Below, piece by piece: positions 44,039 through 54,237 of a DNA stretch of 64,000 nt. The notes beneath the pieces were generated by a model, which saw only the letters and a program-made list of their open reading frames with translations, had not been told where the DNA came from and searched no databases. The position numbers and the translations under genes were made by a program. This DNA comes from Magnaporthiopsis rhizophila. Taxonomy: Eukaryota > Ascomycota > Sordariomycetes > Magnaporthales > Magnaporthaceae. The stretch is from assembly GCA_003049465.1 (NCBI GenBank), contig PYSS01000062.1:1-64000 (forward strand). Direction: 5' to 3'. Position 1 is the stretch's first letter; each line of letters opens with the position of its first letter.

Positions 44039-44601
44039 TCACGAGCAGTTGAAAGCGAGACGGAGGCACTCGGTGTCGGCGTTGAAGTCATTGCAGTTGT
44101 AGCGCCAGCCCGCGTTGAGGTCCGTCTTTCTACCTGCATACCAGATCTCCCCCTCGGGGTCCAGGTCGTCGCCGCGAATCGTGAGCTCGACCGTGTACGG
44201 AAGCCGGGACTGGATGGACCATTGGCCACTGCCGGGAAGGAGGCCATCGCCGGAAGGCCAAGTGCCCTGCCATGTAGTCAATGGAGAAGTGTCAGCATTG
44301 TCCTTCAGGTATCCAAGGCAGCTTCGCCAAACTGGACGGCTACGATTACCAGGTGATCGCATTTGTAGTCGTAGAGGATGGCAATCCGGCTGACAGGCGA
44401 GCGCACCGAGTAGACCTCGATGGTGCAGTAGCCGCGTCCGGTAGGTTTGCACATCAGATTCGGGCGCGGGGGATCAGCAGAGCCCGTGGCGGCAGCGGAC
44501 GCCTGAGATGAGACCGAAGAGGTCTCGACGATGTCGGCCGCGCCGAGGGCCTGACCGACCAGGGCGACGAGGACGGTGGTGAAAAGCTTGGTGAGCTGCA
44601 T
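44039..44601 (-). CDS. Small secreted six-cysteine protein, unknown family
   Basis: Two exons are inferred, 44601-44350 and 44266-44039, for 159 residues. The 83-base intron (GTAATC..GCAG) joins YDYKCDHL to GTWPSGDG in phase 0. Without splicing the first frame ends after LVIVAVQFGEAALDT. A signal peptide is clear (MQLTKLFTTVLVALVGQALGA). The mature protein starts with a Ser/Ala-rich stretch, then holds exactly six Cys, in NLMCKP, GRGYCTI, DYKCDH, RYNCND, DTECLR and FNCS. That fits three disulfides. The middle (WSIQSRLPYTVELTIRGDDL) looks like beta strands. I do not recognise a family. Size, export signal and paired Cys fit an effector-like or cell-surface protein, which is inference. Confidence 0.72.
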
Positions 44602-45136
44602 TGTGGCTACGATCGAAGGAGGGAGGGGCTCGAGTGCGTTTGTCGATGCGCGTGCTCGAGACGATTGGCGCGTTTCTTGCGAGCAAGAGATAGGCAGCAG
44701 GCAGAGGTAATGTGTGGTGATAGCGGGCAGTGGGAGGGGTGGAATCCAAGAAGTCGGGCGAAGTTGTTTTTTGGGGATGCGAAAAGGCCTGCACAAATCG
44801 CCAGATCGGAAGGAGCATCGAATTCCATCCCTCCTGCCTCATGCCGAAGTCACCCCAGCCTCGAGCTGGGGAGTGCTCAGATTCCTACCAGGTACCTGCC
44901 TACGTCTACCTCTACCAGGTACTGCGGGTACTGCCATTGAAACAGTTTGTCGCAGGCACTATTTTCGCATCACATTAAGAGCCGACTGCCACGGTCGGGT
45001 TATTGAGTGGGTGGCAGAGTTGACACAACCGCCCTCCTTCCGTCACGAGGACGCCACTCCGAGTAAACACCCCCAGATTCATTAACCAACATGAAGTCCA
45101 TTTCCAGTCAGTTCCGTGCTCGAGGTCAGGAAGCCG
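44602..45136. other. Upstream region of the secreted-protein gene
   Basis: About 535 bases with TACCAGGTAC-type short repeats near 44890-44930. No gene recognised. Confidence 0.45.
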
Positions 45137-46110
45137 CTACGTCTGCATCTCCTCCATCTGTCGGGGCCCTGGTTCTAGCAGAGGAATGGCCTCAACGAGC
45201 CTGTTGACCTTGATGATGGCCTCTTTCGCGCCATCCCACGTCTTCCTCTTGCCCGTCTCGAAATACCTGTAAGCGTGGGCCGTTTCCGGGCCGTGGTTTA
45301 TCAGGCGATACATCTCGGGGTCCTTCCACCAGAACTTCCAGCCCTTCCAGCCCCAGCCGAGGTTTTCCATGCCCGTGCCGGCTGCTTGGTGAAGCCAGCC
45401 CTGAAACTCCCACTGCTTGACGCAGCTGGTATCGGTCGAGTTCTCCTGCCGCCACCGCGATGCCACCCACTCCTGGTGCAGGTCGATGTGCTTCTCCATC
45501 TCCTTTCTCGAAGGCTGTGGTTCAACACCCTGGAAGCTGAAGTGTGGTGGGAAAAGATAAAATTAGTGTTCTCCTGCGCAAGTAGTGATGGGCTGTCTGT
45601 CACCTTGTGCAGTAACAAAACGAGATGGAAAACTCACACGTTGCTGATAGCCATGGCAGTCAGGTCGGCAAACTTGAACCCGTTGCTCTTCCCAAACGCG
45701 ATGTAGCACAGCAGAGCACACGAGTCCGCGTACGCCGGTGGGAACATGTTCATGTACAGTCGGTACAGCGGCGGTCCGCTGTATCCATAAGCCGTGGTAC
45801 GCACGAAACAGCGCTGTAGTGTAAGTGGGATTCTCCGAGTAAGACCACAATCCGGCAACCCTCAATCTCCGCTCAAAGGCCGTGACCTGGAATCCATCCT
45901 CTCGCAGGGTCTTCAGGATCGAGAGGCCGGTCGGGCCTGTGGTGGTTGGGAACGGCGTCACCCGTCAGCACGAACACGGAGCTGAGTCTCGACTATTACG
46001 GAGCGATTCACAGTGGTTGCAACTGCGCTGCAAAAGGATGTTTGCACTCACCAGTCCCTATAACCGCCACGGTTGCTTCGTGGTCCCGCTGTGAGGTTTT
46101 GCGAGAATTG
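45137..46110 (-). pseudogene. Flavin-containing monooxygenase pseudogene with internal deletion
   Basis: The 5' part reads EATVAVIGTG, then an intact intron (46051-45937, GTGAGT..ACAG), then PTGLSILKTLREDGFQVTAFERR and GLWSYSENPTYTTAL. This is the GxGxxG FAD site of an FMO. At about 45815 it jumps, out of frame, to RTTAYGYSGPPLYRLYMNMFPP..YADSCALLCYIAFGKSNGF, which belongs far downstream in the family. A further intact intron (45637-45537) leads to FQGVEPQPSRKEMEKHIDLH and the family C-terminus ending at 45137. Roughly 280 residues, including the NADPH site, are therefore missing, and the frame is broken. No ATG precedes the first piece in frame. The splice sites and C-terminal protein are still well kept, so the deletion looks recent. 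Confidence 0.82.
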
Positions 46111-46619
46111 ATAATGGATGTATGTTGACGCTCTACCGTAAGCAGCACGCTGCGCTCTCATCGGGATTTGGCGGCGCGGAGCGGAGAGCAGCGCGCTCCG
46201 AGCCTGGCCTAGTGTGACCCTCCCTAAATGTCGCTGCCTAACAGGATATTAAAGGCCCTAAGGGCACTGCAGATGGGAACAGGCACTCGACCTACCAATT
46301 GCTGATATCACACTAGCGGCGCCAGGTCTGATATGGTCAGCCGATCGCGATCGACAAGGGTCAAGATCCTGCGAATGTCAATTCAGTTTGCTGTTTATGG
46401 CTTTATGATTGCTCCGATTGCGTGTTTTCTCTATGAACCTTGGTAATCATCGCGTACTCGAATGTCCCCCATCCCCAATGCGGTCATATATCGTCTCTTC
46501 GTGATTCATAGTAAGTCCTTGCCCTTAAAAAGAAAAGTTGACAGCCCGAAAGTCCACCCGTCGATACGCCCATCCAATGTTGCTTGCTTTTCGAAATCCG
46601 AACGAGACGACCTCGATAT
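46111..46619. other. Intergenic between FMO pseudogene and acyltransferase
   Basis: About 500 bases, AT-richer than the genes around it. It probably includes the 3' UTR of the acyltransferase and the former FMO promoter. No gene recognised. Confidence 0.4.
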
Positions 46620-48137
46620 TCACTCCAGGACCGAGTCCACCCACTGCATCCACTCCTCGTCGCGGCACAGCGCCTCCATCGCCTCCTTCGTCGGCAGCAT
46701 GACCAGCAGATCCTGAAAGTCGGCGTCGACGCGACCCGGCATGACGCAGGCGTATCCCGTCGACCACTTGGCCGCACAGCGGCGGACCGCGTCGGGCCGC
46801 TCGCTCATGAAACCCGGCATGCCCTGCCAGCGCATGTCGGCGCCCCCGAGGAACCGCCACGTGTTGACGACGGTGTCGGCGGCCGAGAGCGGGTCGATGC
46901 GCCAGCCGATCCGCGACACATCCCCCACGCGCGCGTACAGCGCCGTGCGCGCCGCCACGGCCTCCCAGTTCCGCTGAGCCGCCACGTCCACCTCGACCTT
47001 GCGCACCATGGACGCCAGGGCCGAGGGATCGGTGCAGGCGTCCAGCAGCTGCGACGCCGACTTGATCTCAACCAGGGTGCCGTACGAGGTGTTGCCGAAG
47101 TAGAGTGGCGCGTCGTGCGGCTTCTCGGACTGCTGCGCAAGAAGCTGGCTCCAGTTCACAGGTACTATCATGCGTGGAGCCGGCGGCGCCGGCAGGTGGG
47201 CCGAGGCCGGGTTCGTGCCGCGATACTTGAGCACCTCGGCCGCCGAGCGCGCCTTGCAGATGTGCGACCACGTCAGGGCGGCCAGGCACATGTAGCTCGA
47301 GGGCGTGCGGACCCCCGCTCCTCCTCCTCCGGTCTTATCGCTGGCCATGACCAGCTCCTGGAGCTCCTTGAGCTTATCGTTGCGGAACCGGAACTGTCTA
47401 CCGTTTGCCTCGAGCTTGAAGTCGCCCACCTGCGGCCCTAGGGCCTCCTCCCGCGGCAATCCCAGGAAGTGCAGGAGGTCGAGCTCGGGAAACTTGGCGG
47501 GATCGAGGCGCGCGAGCTCATCATCGTTCTTGATCGGGTCGTACGGGATAAAGGACGTGTCCTGGCTGGGCGTGGCCACCGGTACCTTGCCTCGGGAAAT
47601 CGACTCGAGGCACTCATAGATCTTCTGCATGCAGACGCCGTCAAACACCGAATGGTGGAAGTAGTAGGTCAGGATGAGGCCGCCCTTGATGATGATCGCC
47701 AGAACCCTGAAGGTGGGCCGCGTCGCGTCCCCTACCGAATGGGGTCCTCCGTCGTAGCCAAAGCGCGGATGAACAAAGGCCGAGGGAGGAAAGCCCTTGG
47801 CCTTCAGCTCTTCGTACGTCTGTCCGAAGGTGTCCTCCTCGTAGAGAACGTCGAGGGGGATCCTGTCGTTGACCGGGTCCATGGTGAGCGCCAACATGCC
47901 CTTCTGGGTCGGAGCTTGAACGGCAGAGATGCGGCCAGCGGTCTCGGGTCTGGCCAGCGCGAGGACGTCCAGATACCCTCGGATCGTGTCGATTGCCACA
48001 CGGGCCAGGCTGTTGTCGAGCGGGTAGCAGTGCCCCGGAGAAAAGAAAATCCGGGCGCCAGCCTGATTCCATGGCGACAGTATCACCGTGGTGCGGGCTC
48101 GCTCGCTGGTGATTTCAGTGTCTTCGGTACGTCCCAT
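46620..48137 (-). CDS. BAHD-type acyltransferase (trichothecene O-acetyltransferase-like family)
   Basis: A predicted cytosolic acyl-CoA-dependent O- or N-acyltransferase of 505 residues, single exon. The catalytic HxxxD motif is HHSVFDG in the first domain (about residues 170-176). An N-terminal segment MLALTMDPVNDRIPLDVLYE and the later PVNWSQLLAQQSEKPHDAPLYFGNTSYG fit the two-lobed transferase fold. The plant-type DFGWG motif is absent, as usual for fungal members. The substrate is unknown, and the family includes secondary-metabolite tailoring enzymes. It lies directly beside the FMO pseudogene in the same orientation, which suggests a former small tailoring cluster. TATTTATA on the minus strand about 115 bases upstream may be the promoter. 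Confidence 0.85.
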   Translation of the reverse strand: MGRTEDTEITSERARTTVILSPWNQAGARIFFSPGHCYPLDNSLARVAIDTIRGYLDVLALARPETAGRISAVQAPTQKGMLALTMDPVNDRIPLDVLYEEDTFGQTYEELKAKGFPPSAFVHPRFGYDGGPHSVGDATRPTFRVLAIIIKGGLILTYYFHHSVFDGVCMQKIYECLESISRGKVPVATPSQDTSFIPYDPIKNDDELARLDPAKFPELDLLHFLGLPREEALGPQVGDFKLEANGRQFRFRNDKLKELQELVMASDKTGGGGAGVRTPSSYMCLAALTWSHICKARSAAEVLKYRGTNPASAHLPAPPAPRMIVPVNWSQLLAQQSEKPHDAPLYFGNTSYGTLVEIKSASQLLDACTDPSALASMVRKVEVDVAAQRNWEAVAARTALYARVGDVSRIGWRIDPLSAADTVVNTWRFLGGADMRWQGMPGFMSERPDAVRRCAAKWSTGYACVMPGRVDADFQDLLVMLPTKEAMEALCRDEEWMQWVDSVLE

Positions 48138-48250
48138 GGCTCTCTTCGTATTCAGTGGCAGTGCGGCGGCGAGTTCCTGGTCCTGAGCAGATAGAGATGA
48201 TGTTGAGTTGATTAGTTAGTGTCCGGTCGCCGCGGAGGAGGGCAATGTGA

Positions 48251-48262
48251 GGTATAAATATT
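48251..48262 (-). promoter_or_regulatory. Possible TATA element of the acyltransferase gene
   Basis: The minus strand reads TATTTATACC about 115-125 bases before the ATG at 48137. Position and sequence fit a TATA box; nothing else supports it. Confidence 0.35.
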
Positions 48263-50078
48263 TTAAAAGTGAAGCAGACTCGGTGGCGAGGGAGATCAGA
48301 CTGGAATGAGCGACTGCTGTTGGCCGACGCGTTGTCCAAAACTCAAAATGCGTGGTCTGAAGTCGCTTTGAGGAAATTGTAATAAGAAAAGACGTTCCCG
48401 AGGGTGGGCTTACCTCGCCTTTTCACTGCACTGCCAATGTGCCAGACTCCTTGCTTTCACAAAAGGAAACCAGCAACAGGAAGAGAAGATAGGCAGAAGG
48501 AGGCCCCTGTTTCCGGTAAATTAATTAGTGAAGGGTTGTGCGAGGGCATGTTTGTAGCACAATACCCAGCCCGGGCAACGTTGTATGCCCAGAAGAGCAG
48601 GATCGTCTGGACCGTGGGCTTGCCAAGTGGCACTCAGCTGACTATTCAGAACCAATGACGGAAGGGCGAGACGCATTCCTCGTGGCTGGCGGCCCAAGAT
48701 TTTTTTTTACAGATCCTGATCCTCACTTCATGGGCACAGTGGATGTACCAGCACCCTCGGTTAGTGGATTCATCGTCATCGGGGGAAGCATTTATGCCCA
48801 GTTGACCGGTTTTTTTTTTCGGTCCGGACGATGAGGAAGTCCGGCGGGAGCGGTGTGGCGAGTTGCGATCATTGTCTCTAATGTATCCGATCCCGACCGG
48901 GCGGCGTGCCCGACGCGAGAGAAGCTTGTCCGACCCTCCTCTGTCCCACAATGTGCCGGAATGCTCCTACAGCTTCCCCGCCACAAGGGTTGCCCGATCA
49001 GTATGGTTTTCGGGGAGGTTTCCGTTTGGGTAAAGATCCATTGAGGCTGAATCTTATCGCTACGCCCAGATGCCCACGTGTCTGATTACCAGGTCATGTG
49101 GCCCTAAAATTTGAATGCCGGGTGAGGTCATTCTGTCATCAGTGTACAGAGACTTTGCACGTTGAATTTCGGGCCTTTGAAACGGAACTGGGCTTCGAAT
49201 TTCTGATTCGCACAACACTTCCAGGCCCCCTATTCGTCAGCACATGGCTTGTTTAACGACTAGCAAGTTCCATTTGGTTGCTTTAAAACGGCAGGGAGTT
49301 TGCATTATAATTATAAAATAACATGATTCCTAACCCTATCCTTTTACGATAAGATGCACAATCATTTGGAATGTTTTCGACTGGGTTCCAGGGACACTAA
49401 GAAGTCTTTGGGATATTACTTCGCTTTGGTTTAAAAGAATTACCAATCAATTTTATGCACGAACTGGTAATTCGGGTTATAAAGTAATTGTTATGGCCTT
49501 AGCTTCATCGCGCTCATATATGTTTGCAGGTTTAAAATCTAGTGGATAATCACTTTATATTTGGATAACGGCTTTGCTTCGAGACTCTGGCACGAATCGT
49601 CTCTTTTAACTTTTATGGCGATGTTCATTATCGACTCGGCTTATCAACACGGGAGCGGCTGCGTGGGATAATTACGAATGGTGAAGATGCCAGTTGGTAG
49701 GTACTTACTATATAATCAATGCGGATAGAAATGTGTAAGGGCCTGTCCCAAACTACATGTTTTTAAAGAAGTAACAATGTTTTTTCCGCTTAGAAATTAT
49801 CGTTATTAAAAATTCAAGTAGACGCGTAAAATGATTCGTTGAAATAGGCTTTTAATTAGTTACAGCTTTGTTTTATTTTATTTTGTAAAAGTTATACCAT
49901 TTTTAAACGTAATAAACCCCATATTTTAACTTTTGTGTGGAAACAACAAAACAGGTCATAGTCTGGGGCAGGCCCTAATTATTCGGCTACGATTGCGGCG
50001 GATGCCCATGTGATGCAGGCATCTCCATTGCGGATGTGTAGCCAGATATCTCGGTTGGTGGAGATACACAACTCTTAA
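48263..50078. other. Intergenic with AT-rich island
   Basis: From about 49100 the base composition drops to strongly AT-rich, clearly unlike the GC-rich genes on both sides. The island contains a MITE-like element (49739-49975). No conserved gene is seen. RIP-type mutation of older repeats would explain it but is not shown. Confidence 0.55.
49739..49975. mobile_element. MITE with terminal inverted repeats, Tourist/PIF-Harbinger-like
   Basis: The element begins GGGCCTGTCCCAAACTA and ends with the reverse complement of GGGCCTGCCCCAGACTA, so 15 of 17 terminal bases match as inverted repeats. TAA lies directly on both sides (49736-49738 and 49976-49978) and would be the target-site duplication. 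The 237-base interior is very AT-rich and non-coding. Size, inverted ends and a 3-bp TAA duplication fit a non-autonomous element moved by a PIF/Harbinger transposase. The class assignment rests on the duplication and the GGGCC start. Confidence 0.72.
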
Positions 50079-50216
50079 TTATGCTTTGACCTCGGGCTCC
50101 GGCGGTGGTGGGTTCTTGTCGGCCATTGGTTCGCCCGAGTATGATTTCCCAACTGTATCGTCGTCACCGTAACCTTTCGCTTCCACTGTGAGCACGATTG
50201 CTACAGCGATTTCCAT
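50079..50216 (-). CDS. Short acidic Pro-rich ORF, possibly a terminal exon remnant
   Basis: A 45-residue frame starts MEIAVAIVLTVEAKGYGDDD and ends in a Pro/Glu tail (NPPPPEPEVKA) before TAA. Composition looks protein-like and unlike the AT-rich surroundings. It is too small to assign. It may be the last exon of a broken gene, together with or separate from the SDR remnant just upstream on the same strand. Confidence 0.25.
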   Translation of the reverse strand: MEIAVAIVLTVEAKGYGDDDTVGKSYSGEPMADKNPPPPEPEVKA

Positions 50217-50354
50217 CACCGCTTTGTCCCGCCCCCGCTAGCGAGGACCTCGGACGCCCTCCAACTCGAGCTCGGCAAGAGTCTTATCCAAGAACGCTGG
50301 ACGTTTGAAGCACCCTGCGCGGTATAGATAATTTGTATTTCAGCTTAACTATAA

Positions 50355-50765
50355 TTAAGAAGGAGTTATAGTCAGTGCAGTAATTAGCCTGTCCTTCATC
50401 AAATCTGTGACCTTGGTCCAGCCAGGGTCGGGGAGGTTAGCGACAACATGCTCTGTTGAAGCGGTCATTTTCATCTTGAGTATTGGCAGAAGCAAGATAG
50501 CGAGGAGCATCGTTGGCAAATAGTTGACCTGTAGGGTCTCTTCGTGCTTAAGCACCCCGCCCGCGGCTTCTACCAAGCGGAAGAAGGTCGCGGACAATCC
50601 AGCGTTGAGCAGAACGAAGTCGACTCTTGATTTTATAAGCAAGGCTGCAGATGCTGGGGTTGGCACGCTTGCTGGTTGTAACCTCTCAACATTGCCGGGC
50701 CGCACGGTCAAGAGATAGTTTATTTTTGGATCTTTTGATGCAAGGAGGACTAGCAGAGAAAACAC
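50355..50765 (-). pseudogene. Short-chain dehydrogenase/reductase remnant
   Basis: The frame contains SRVDFVLLNAG, the conserved NAG strand of SDR enzymes, followed by HEETLQVNYLPTMLLAILLLPILK, the next conserved helix. The glycine-rich nucleotide site upstream and the catalytic YxxxK downstream are both missing. About 110 recognisable residues are left of a usual 300. The fragment sits at the edge of the AT-rich island and is surely non-functional as an SDR. Confidence 0.68.
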
Positions 50766-51241
50766 CGTGACTGCCTAGGATTGTGATGGGCAGGACTTGG
50801 GCAAACAGGATTCCTTGAGGGCCTCTCAAAAAGTACATGTGGCTTAGGGGAGCGCTGGTGTTGGTCAAAGCAATCGTGAGCGCCGTGTTCAGAGCAGCGG
50901 GCATCATGCTGCATGTTGCACTCGATGGGAATAACGATGTGATCCCGGGTACTCCCGTACTGGAGTATATCACAGGAAGGCCAGAAGCGAGTGGATCGTG
51001 CGCCCATCAAATTGAATGGAATTAAACAAACATGGAATTCGATAGCATCCAAATGGCGCCGGGTGGCTGCAGACAGCTGGTGACAGTGGTCAGCCACAGC
51101 GCGTCAGTGCTGTGCCACAAGCTTGAGCCCCGCCAACTTGTGCCAGCACAGCGCTGGCCGTTTTATACGTTGTCGACTCTCAGTCACCTTTCCTGGCGCT
51201 TCTTTCAACCACATTCTTGTCCGCGGGAATGGGCCACGACA
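50766..51241. promoter_or_regulatory. Upstream region of RFT1
   Basis: About 475 bases. The RFT1 frame is open upstream to an ATG at 51032, but the product of that extension has no family character. No other gene is recognised. Confidence 0.4.
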
Positions 51242-53211
51242 ATGGCCCGTGAAAAGGAAACAAACACCCTCGGCAGCCCGGCCGCCTCCGGCGCATTACG
51301 TGGCGCGTCGCTCCTGATCCTCCTGCAGGTCGTCTCGCGCGCCATCACCTTCATCGCCAATCAGCTCCTGCTGCGCTTCTTGACTGCCCAGCTCCTCGGC
51401 GTGTCGACCCAGCTCGAGGTCTATTACCTCTCCGTCCTCTTCTTCGCCAGAGAGAGCCTTCGCGTGGCAATCCAGCGCCAGGGGGATGCGCAGGACGCAG
51501 ACGCACGTGGAGATGACGGCAAGGCTGGCACCGCCAAGGCTGATGCAACCACTGCCTCCACCACCACCACCACCACCACCACCAGCCCTCAGCCTCCGGT
51601 GGCGACAGACGCCAGAAGCGCCAGAACCACGCAGGCGGTGGTGAATCTTTCGTACATCTCCATCCTCCTCGGCCTCGTCTCGGCGGCTCTGCTGGGCGTC
51701 CTGTACCTGGGCTCGGTCGATCGCGAGACCATGGCATCGACGCCCTTCCTGCTCCCTTCCTTCTCCATCTACGCCGTGGCCGCCATGGTGGAGCTGCTTT
51801 CGGAGCCGGCCTTCGTCGTGATGCAGACACGGCTGCAGTTCGGCGCCCGCGCCACTGCCGAGTCCACCGCGACCTTTGCGCGCTGCATCATCACCCTCGG
51901 CTCCGCCGTGGTCGCCTCTCGGCTCGGGATCGAGGCCGGTGTGCTCCCGTTTGCGCTCGGCCAGCTCAGCTACGGCCTCATGCTGCTGGCCGTCTACGGC
52001 TGGTATGGCGTGGTGCTTGCTGACAAGGAGGGTTTCTCGCTTTTGCCAAAGAAACTGGCCACCGCTTCCTCGTCCTCCTCGTCGCCATATGCCATGTTGT
52101 TCTTCTACCGCCCCACGCTGTACTTGGCACGGAGCATGATCGCGCAGAGTCTGTTCAAGCATCTCCTGACGCAGGGAGACACTCTCCTCGTCACTGCGCT
52201 CTCGACACCTACGGCCCAGGGCGTCTACGCGCTGGCAAACAACTACGGCGGCCTCGTGGCTCGGCTCGTTTTCCAGCCCATCGAGGAGAGCAGCCGCTCC
52301 TACTTCAGCCGCCTCCTGTCACAATCACAACAAGGCTCCAGCATCGTCACCGACAAGAGCACCGGCGAAGATGAACAGGAACAGGACAAGGACAAGGCCG
52401 CCGCTCGCAAGGCCAGCGCCGATCTCACCGTTCTTCTCAAGCTCTACTCAATCTTCTCCGTCGTCGTCGTCGCCCTGGGTCCCACCGCCGCGCCCCTGCT
52501 GGTCAGCCTGGTGGCTGGCCCACGCTGGGCCGCGTCGGGCGCCGGCGCCGTGCTGGCGGCCTACGCGCTTTACGTGCCGCTGCTGGCCGCCAATGGCGTC
52601 GCCGAGTCCTTTGTGGCTTCGGTGGCCACCGAGGCCGAGGTGCGTCTGCAGAGCGCCTGGATGGGCGCCTTCTCGCTCGCCTTTGGCGCCGCCGGCTTCG
52701 TCTTCTTGCGCGTCCTCAACTGGGGCGCCCGCGGCCTCGTCGTCGCAAACTCCATCAACATGACCTGTCGTATCGTCTGGTGCGCCGGGTTCATCTCCCG
52801 CTACTTCGCCAGGGCCGGCGTCAAGTTTGATCTCGCTGAGGTCCGCCCCAGCGCTCTAACGATCGGGGCTGCCGCCGTCGCCAACCAGGCCGCGCGTGCT
52901 GTTGTCGGCGGCTCTTCTCTACCCATTCTCGCCGCCAAGCAAATCATCGTCGAGCTCGTCAAGATCGCTGGCGTCGCCATTGTGTTCGTCGCATTAGTGT
53001 AAGTCTTGTCTTGTCTCGTTTCTACGCTGCTCTATCTATCGACGTCTCAAACCGCAAGCTCTAGACGTCACGGTTTATCTCTATCAGCAAGCAAGCAAGC
53101 AAGCAAGTCTAGAAACTCCAAGGCTAACAAACGCTGCGCAGGGCAATCGGCGAACGGCAATTTCTGCGGCAATGCTTTGAGATAGCTAGAGGACGGCGCC
53201 AACAGGCATGA
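51242..53211 (+). CDS. RFT1: Oligosaccharide-lipid translocation protein RFT1
   Basis: A multi-helix ER membrane protein needed for N-glycosylation, linked to flipping Man5GlcNAc2-PP-dolichol. Two exons are inferred: 51242-52998 and 53142-53211, for 608 residues. The 143-base intron (GTAAGT..GCAG) is needed to keep the conserved end AIGERQFLRQCFEIARGRRQQA. Unspliced, the frame stops three bases after the donor. The N-terminus GASLLILLQVVSRAITFIANQLLLRFL, the segment LGVSTQLEVYYLSVLFFARESLRVAIQR and FKHLLTQGDTLLVTALST are family signatures. A Thr-rich insert (ACC repeats around 51557-51583) sits in the first large loop, and a Lys/Glu-rich loop lies at about residues 370-400. The start at MAREKETNTLG was chosen because it precedes the first conserved helix. 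It is convergent with DBP3, about 100 bases apart. Confidence 0.92.
53086..53107. repeat. AGCA tetranucleotide repeat in RFT1 intron
   Basis: Five tandem copies of AGCA lie within the RFT1 terminal intron, ahead of the acceptor. Confidence 0.9.
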
Positions 53212-53315
53212 AGTAGGGAAATAGACGGATCCCAAAAAATCAAAAACAATAACACAAAACTTTTTTGCTTTGCTCAATCGGGGAAACCCCAAGTCCCAGC
53301 TTTTATGATGTATGG

Positions 53316-54204
53316 TCAGTCGAACGTTATCTTCTTGCCCTTTTGGCTCATATCAACGTCTTTGAAGAAAGCGCCGTAGGTATCGTGGGCCTTTTTTTTG
53401 ACCGTCGTTCCGAACTTGAGCAGCTCCTCAGGCACCGGCTGGTTGGCACCCTTGAGGACGTTGACAAGACTGCCCGAGTGCGCCTTGTCATGCTCGGTAA
53501 AGAGAGTGATGGCCTGGCCGACCTTGCCCGCACGACCGGTCCGGCCAATGCGGTGGACGTAGTCCTCGATGGTCAAGGGGAACTGAAGAAAACCATCCCA
53601 CAGTTAGCAAACGGGCCTTTCACAAGAGGCTTGGGCAGTCCGAGCTGCAAGAAACTTACCGTGACGTTGATCACCAGCTTGACCTCGGGAATGTCCAGAC
53701 CACGAGCGGCGACGTCGGTAGCAACCAGGACACTCGTCGTGCCGGCCTTGAACGCCTCCAGGCTCCGGGTCCTCTGCTCCTGCTTCAGATCACCGTGGAT
53801 GCTAGCCACCTTGACGCCCTTGCGTTGGAGGTGGTTCTCGACCCGCACGGCCTCCTTCTTGTACAGGCAAAAGACGAGGATGCGGTCGTTCTTGCCCTTG
53901 CCCCTCTGGGCCTCGGCGAGCAGCTGCACGAGCCTGTTCTCCTTGTCCCAGGGGCTGACGACCTCGACGCGTTGCGAGATGCGCGAGTTGGCCTGCAGCT
54001 CGACGACACCGTTGCCGCTGCCCTCCTCGCCGTCGGCGCCGGCGCGCGTCTTGCCGCCAATGGTGATCTTGACCGGGTCGACCATGAAGGTCTCGGCCAG
54101 GCCGCGGACGCTGGCGGGCCAGGTGGCGGTGAACATGAGGGTCTGGCGGCGGCCGCGCTCCGGACACAAGCCCAGGATCAGCTTGACGTCGTCCTCGAAG
54201 CCCT

Positions 54205-54237
<33 letters not shown>

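Noticed and set aside
51032..51241. Upstream ATG extending RFT1 by 70 residues
   Set aside because: The added sequence lacks family similarity and hydrophobic character; the ATG at 51242 lies directly before the conserved first helix.
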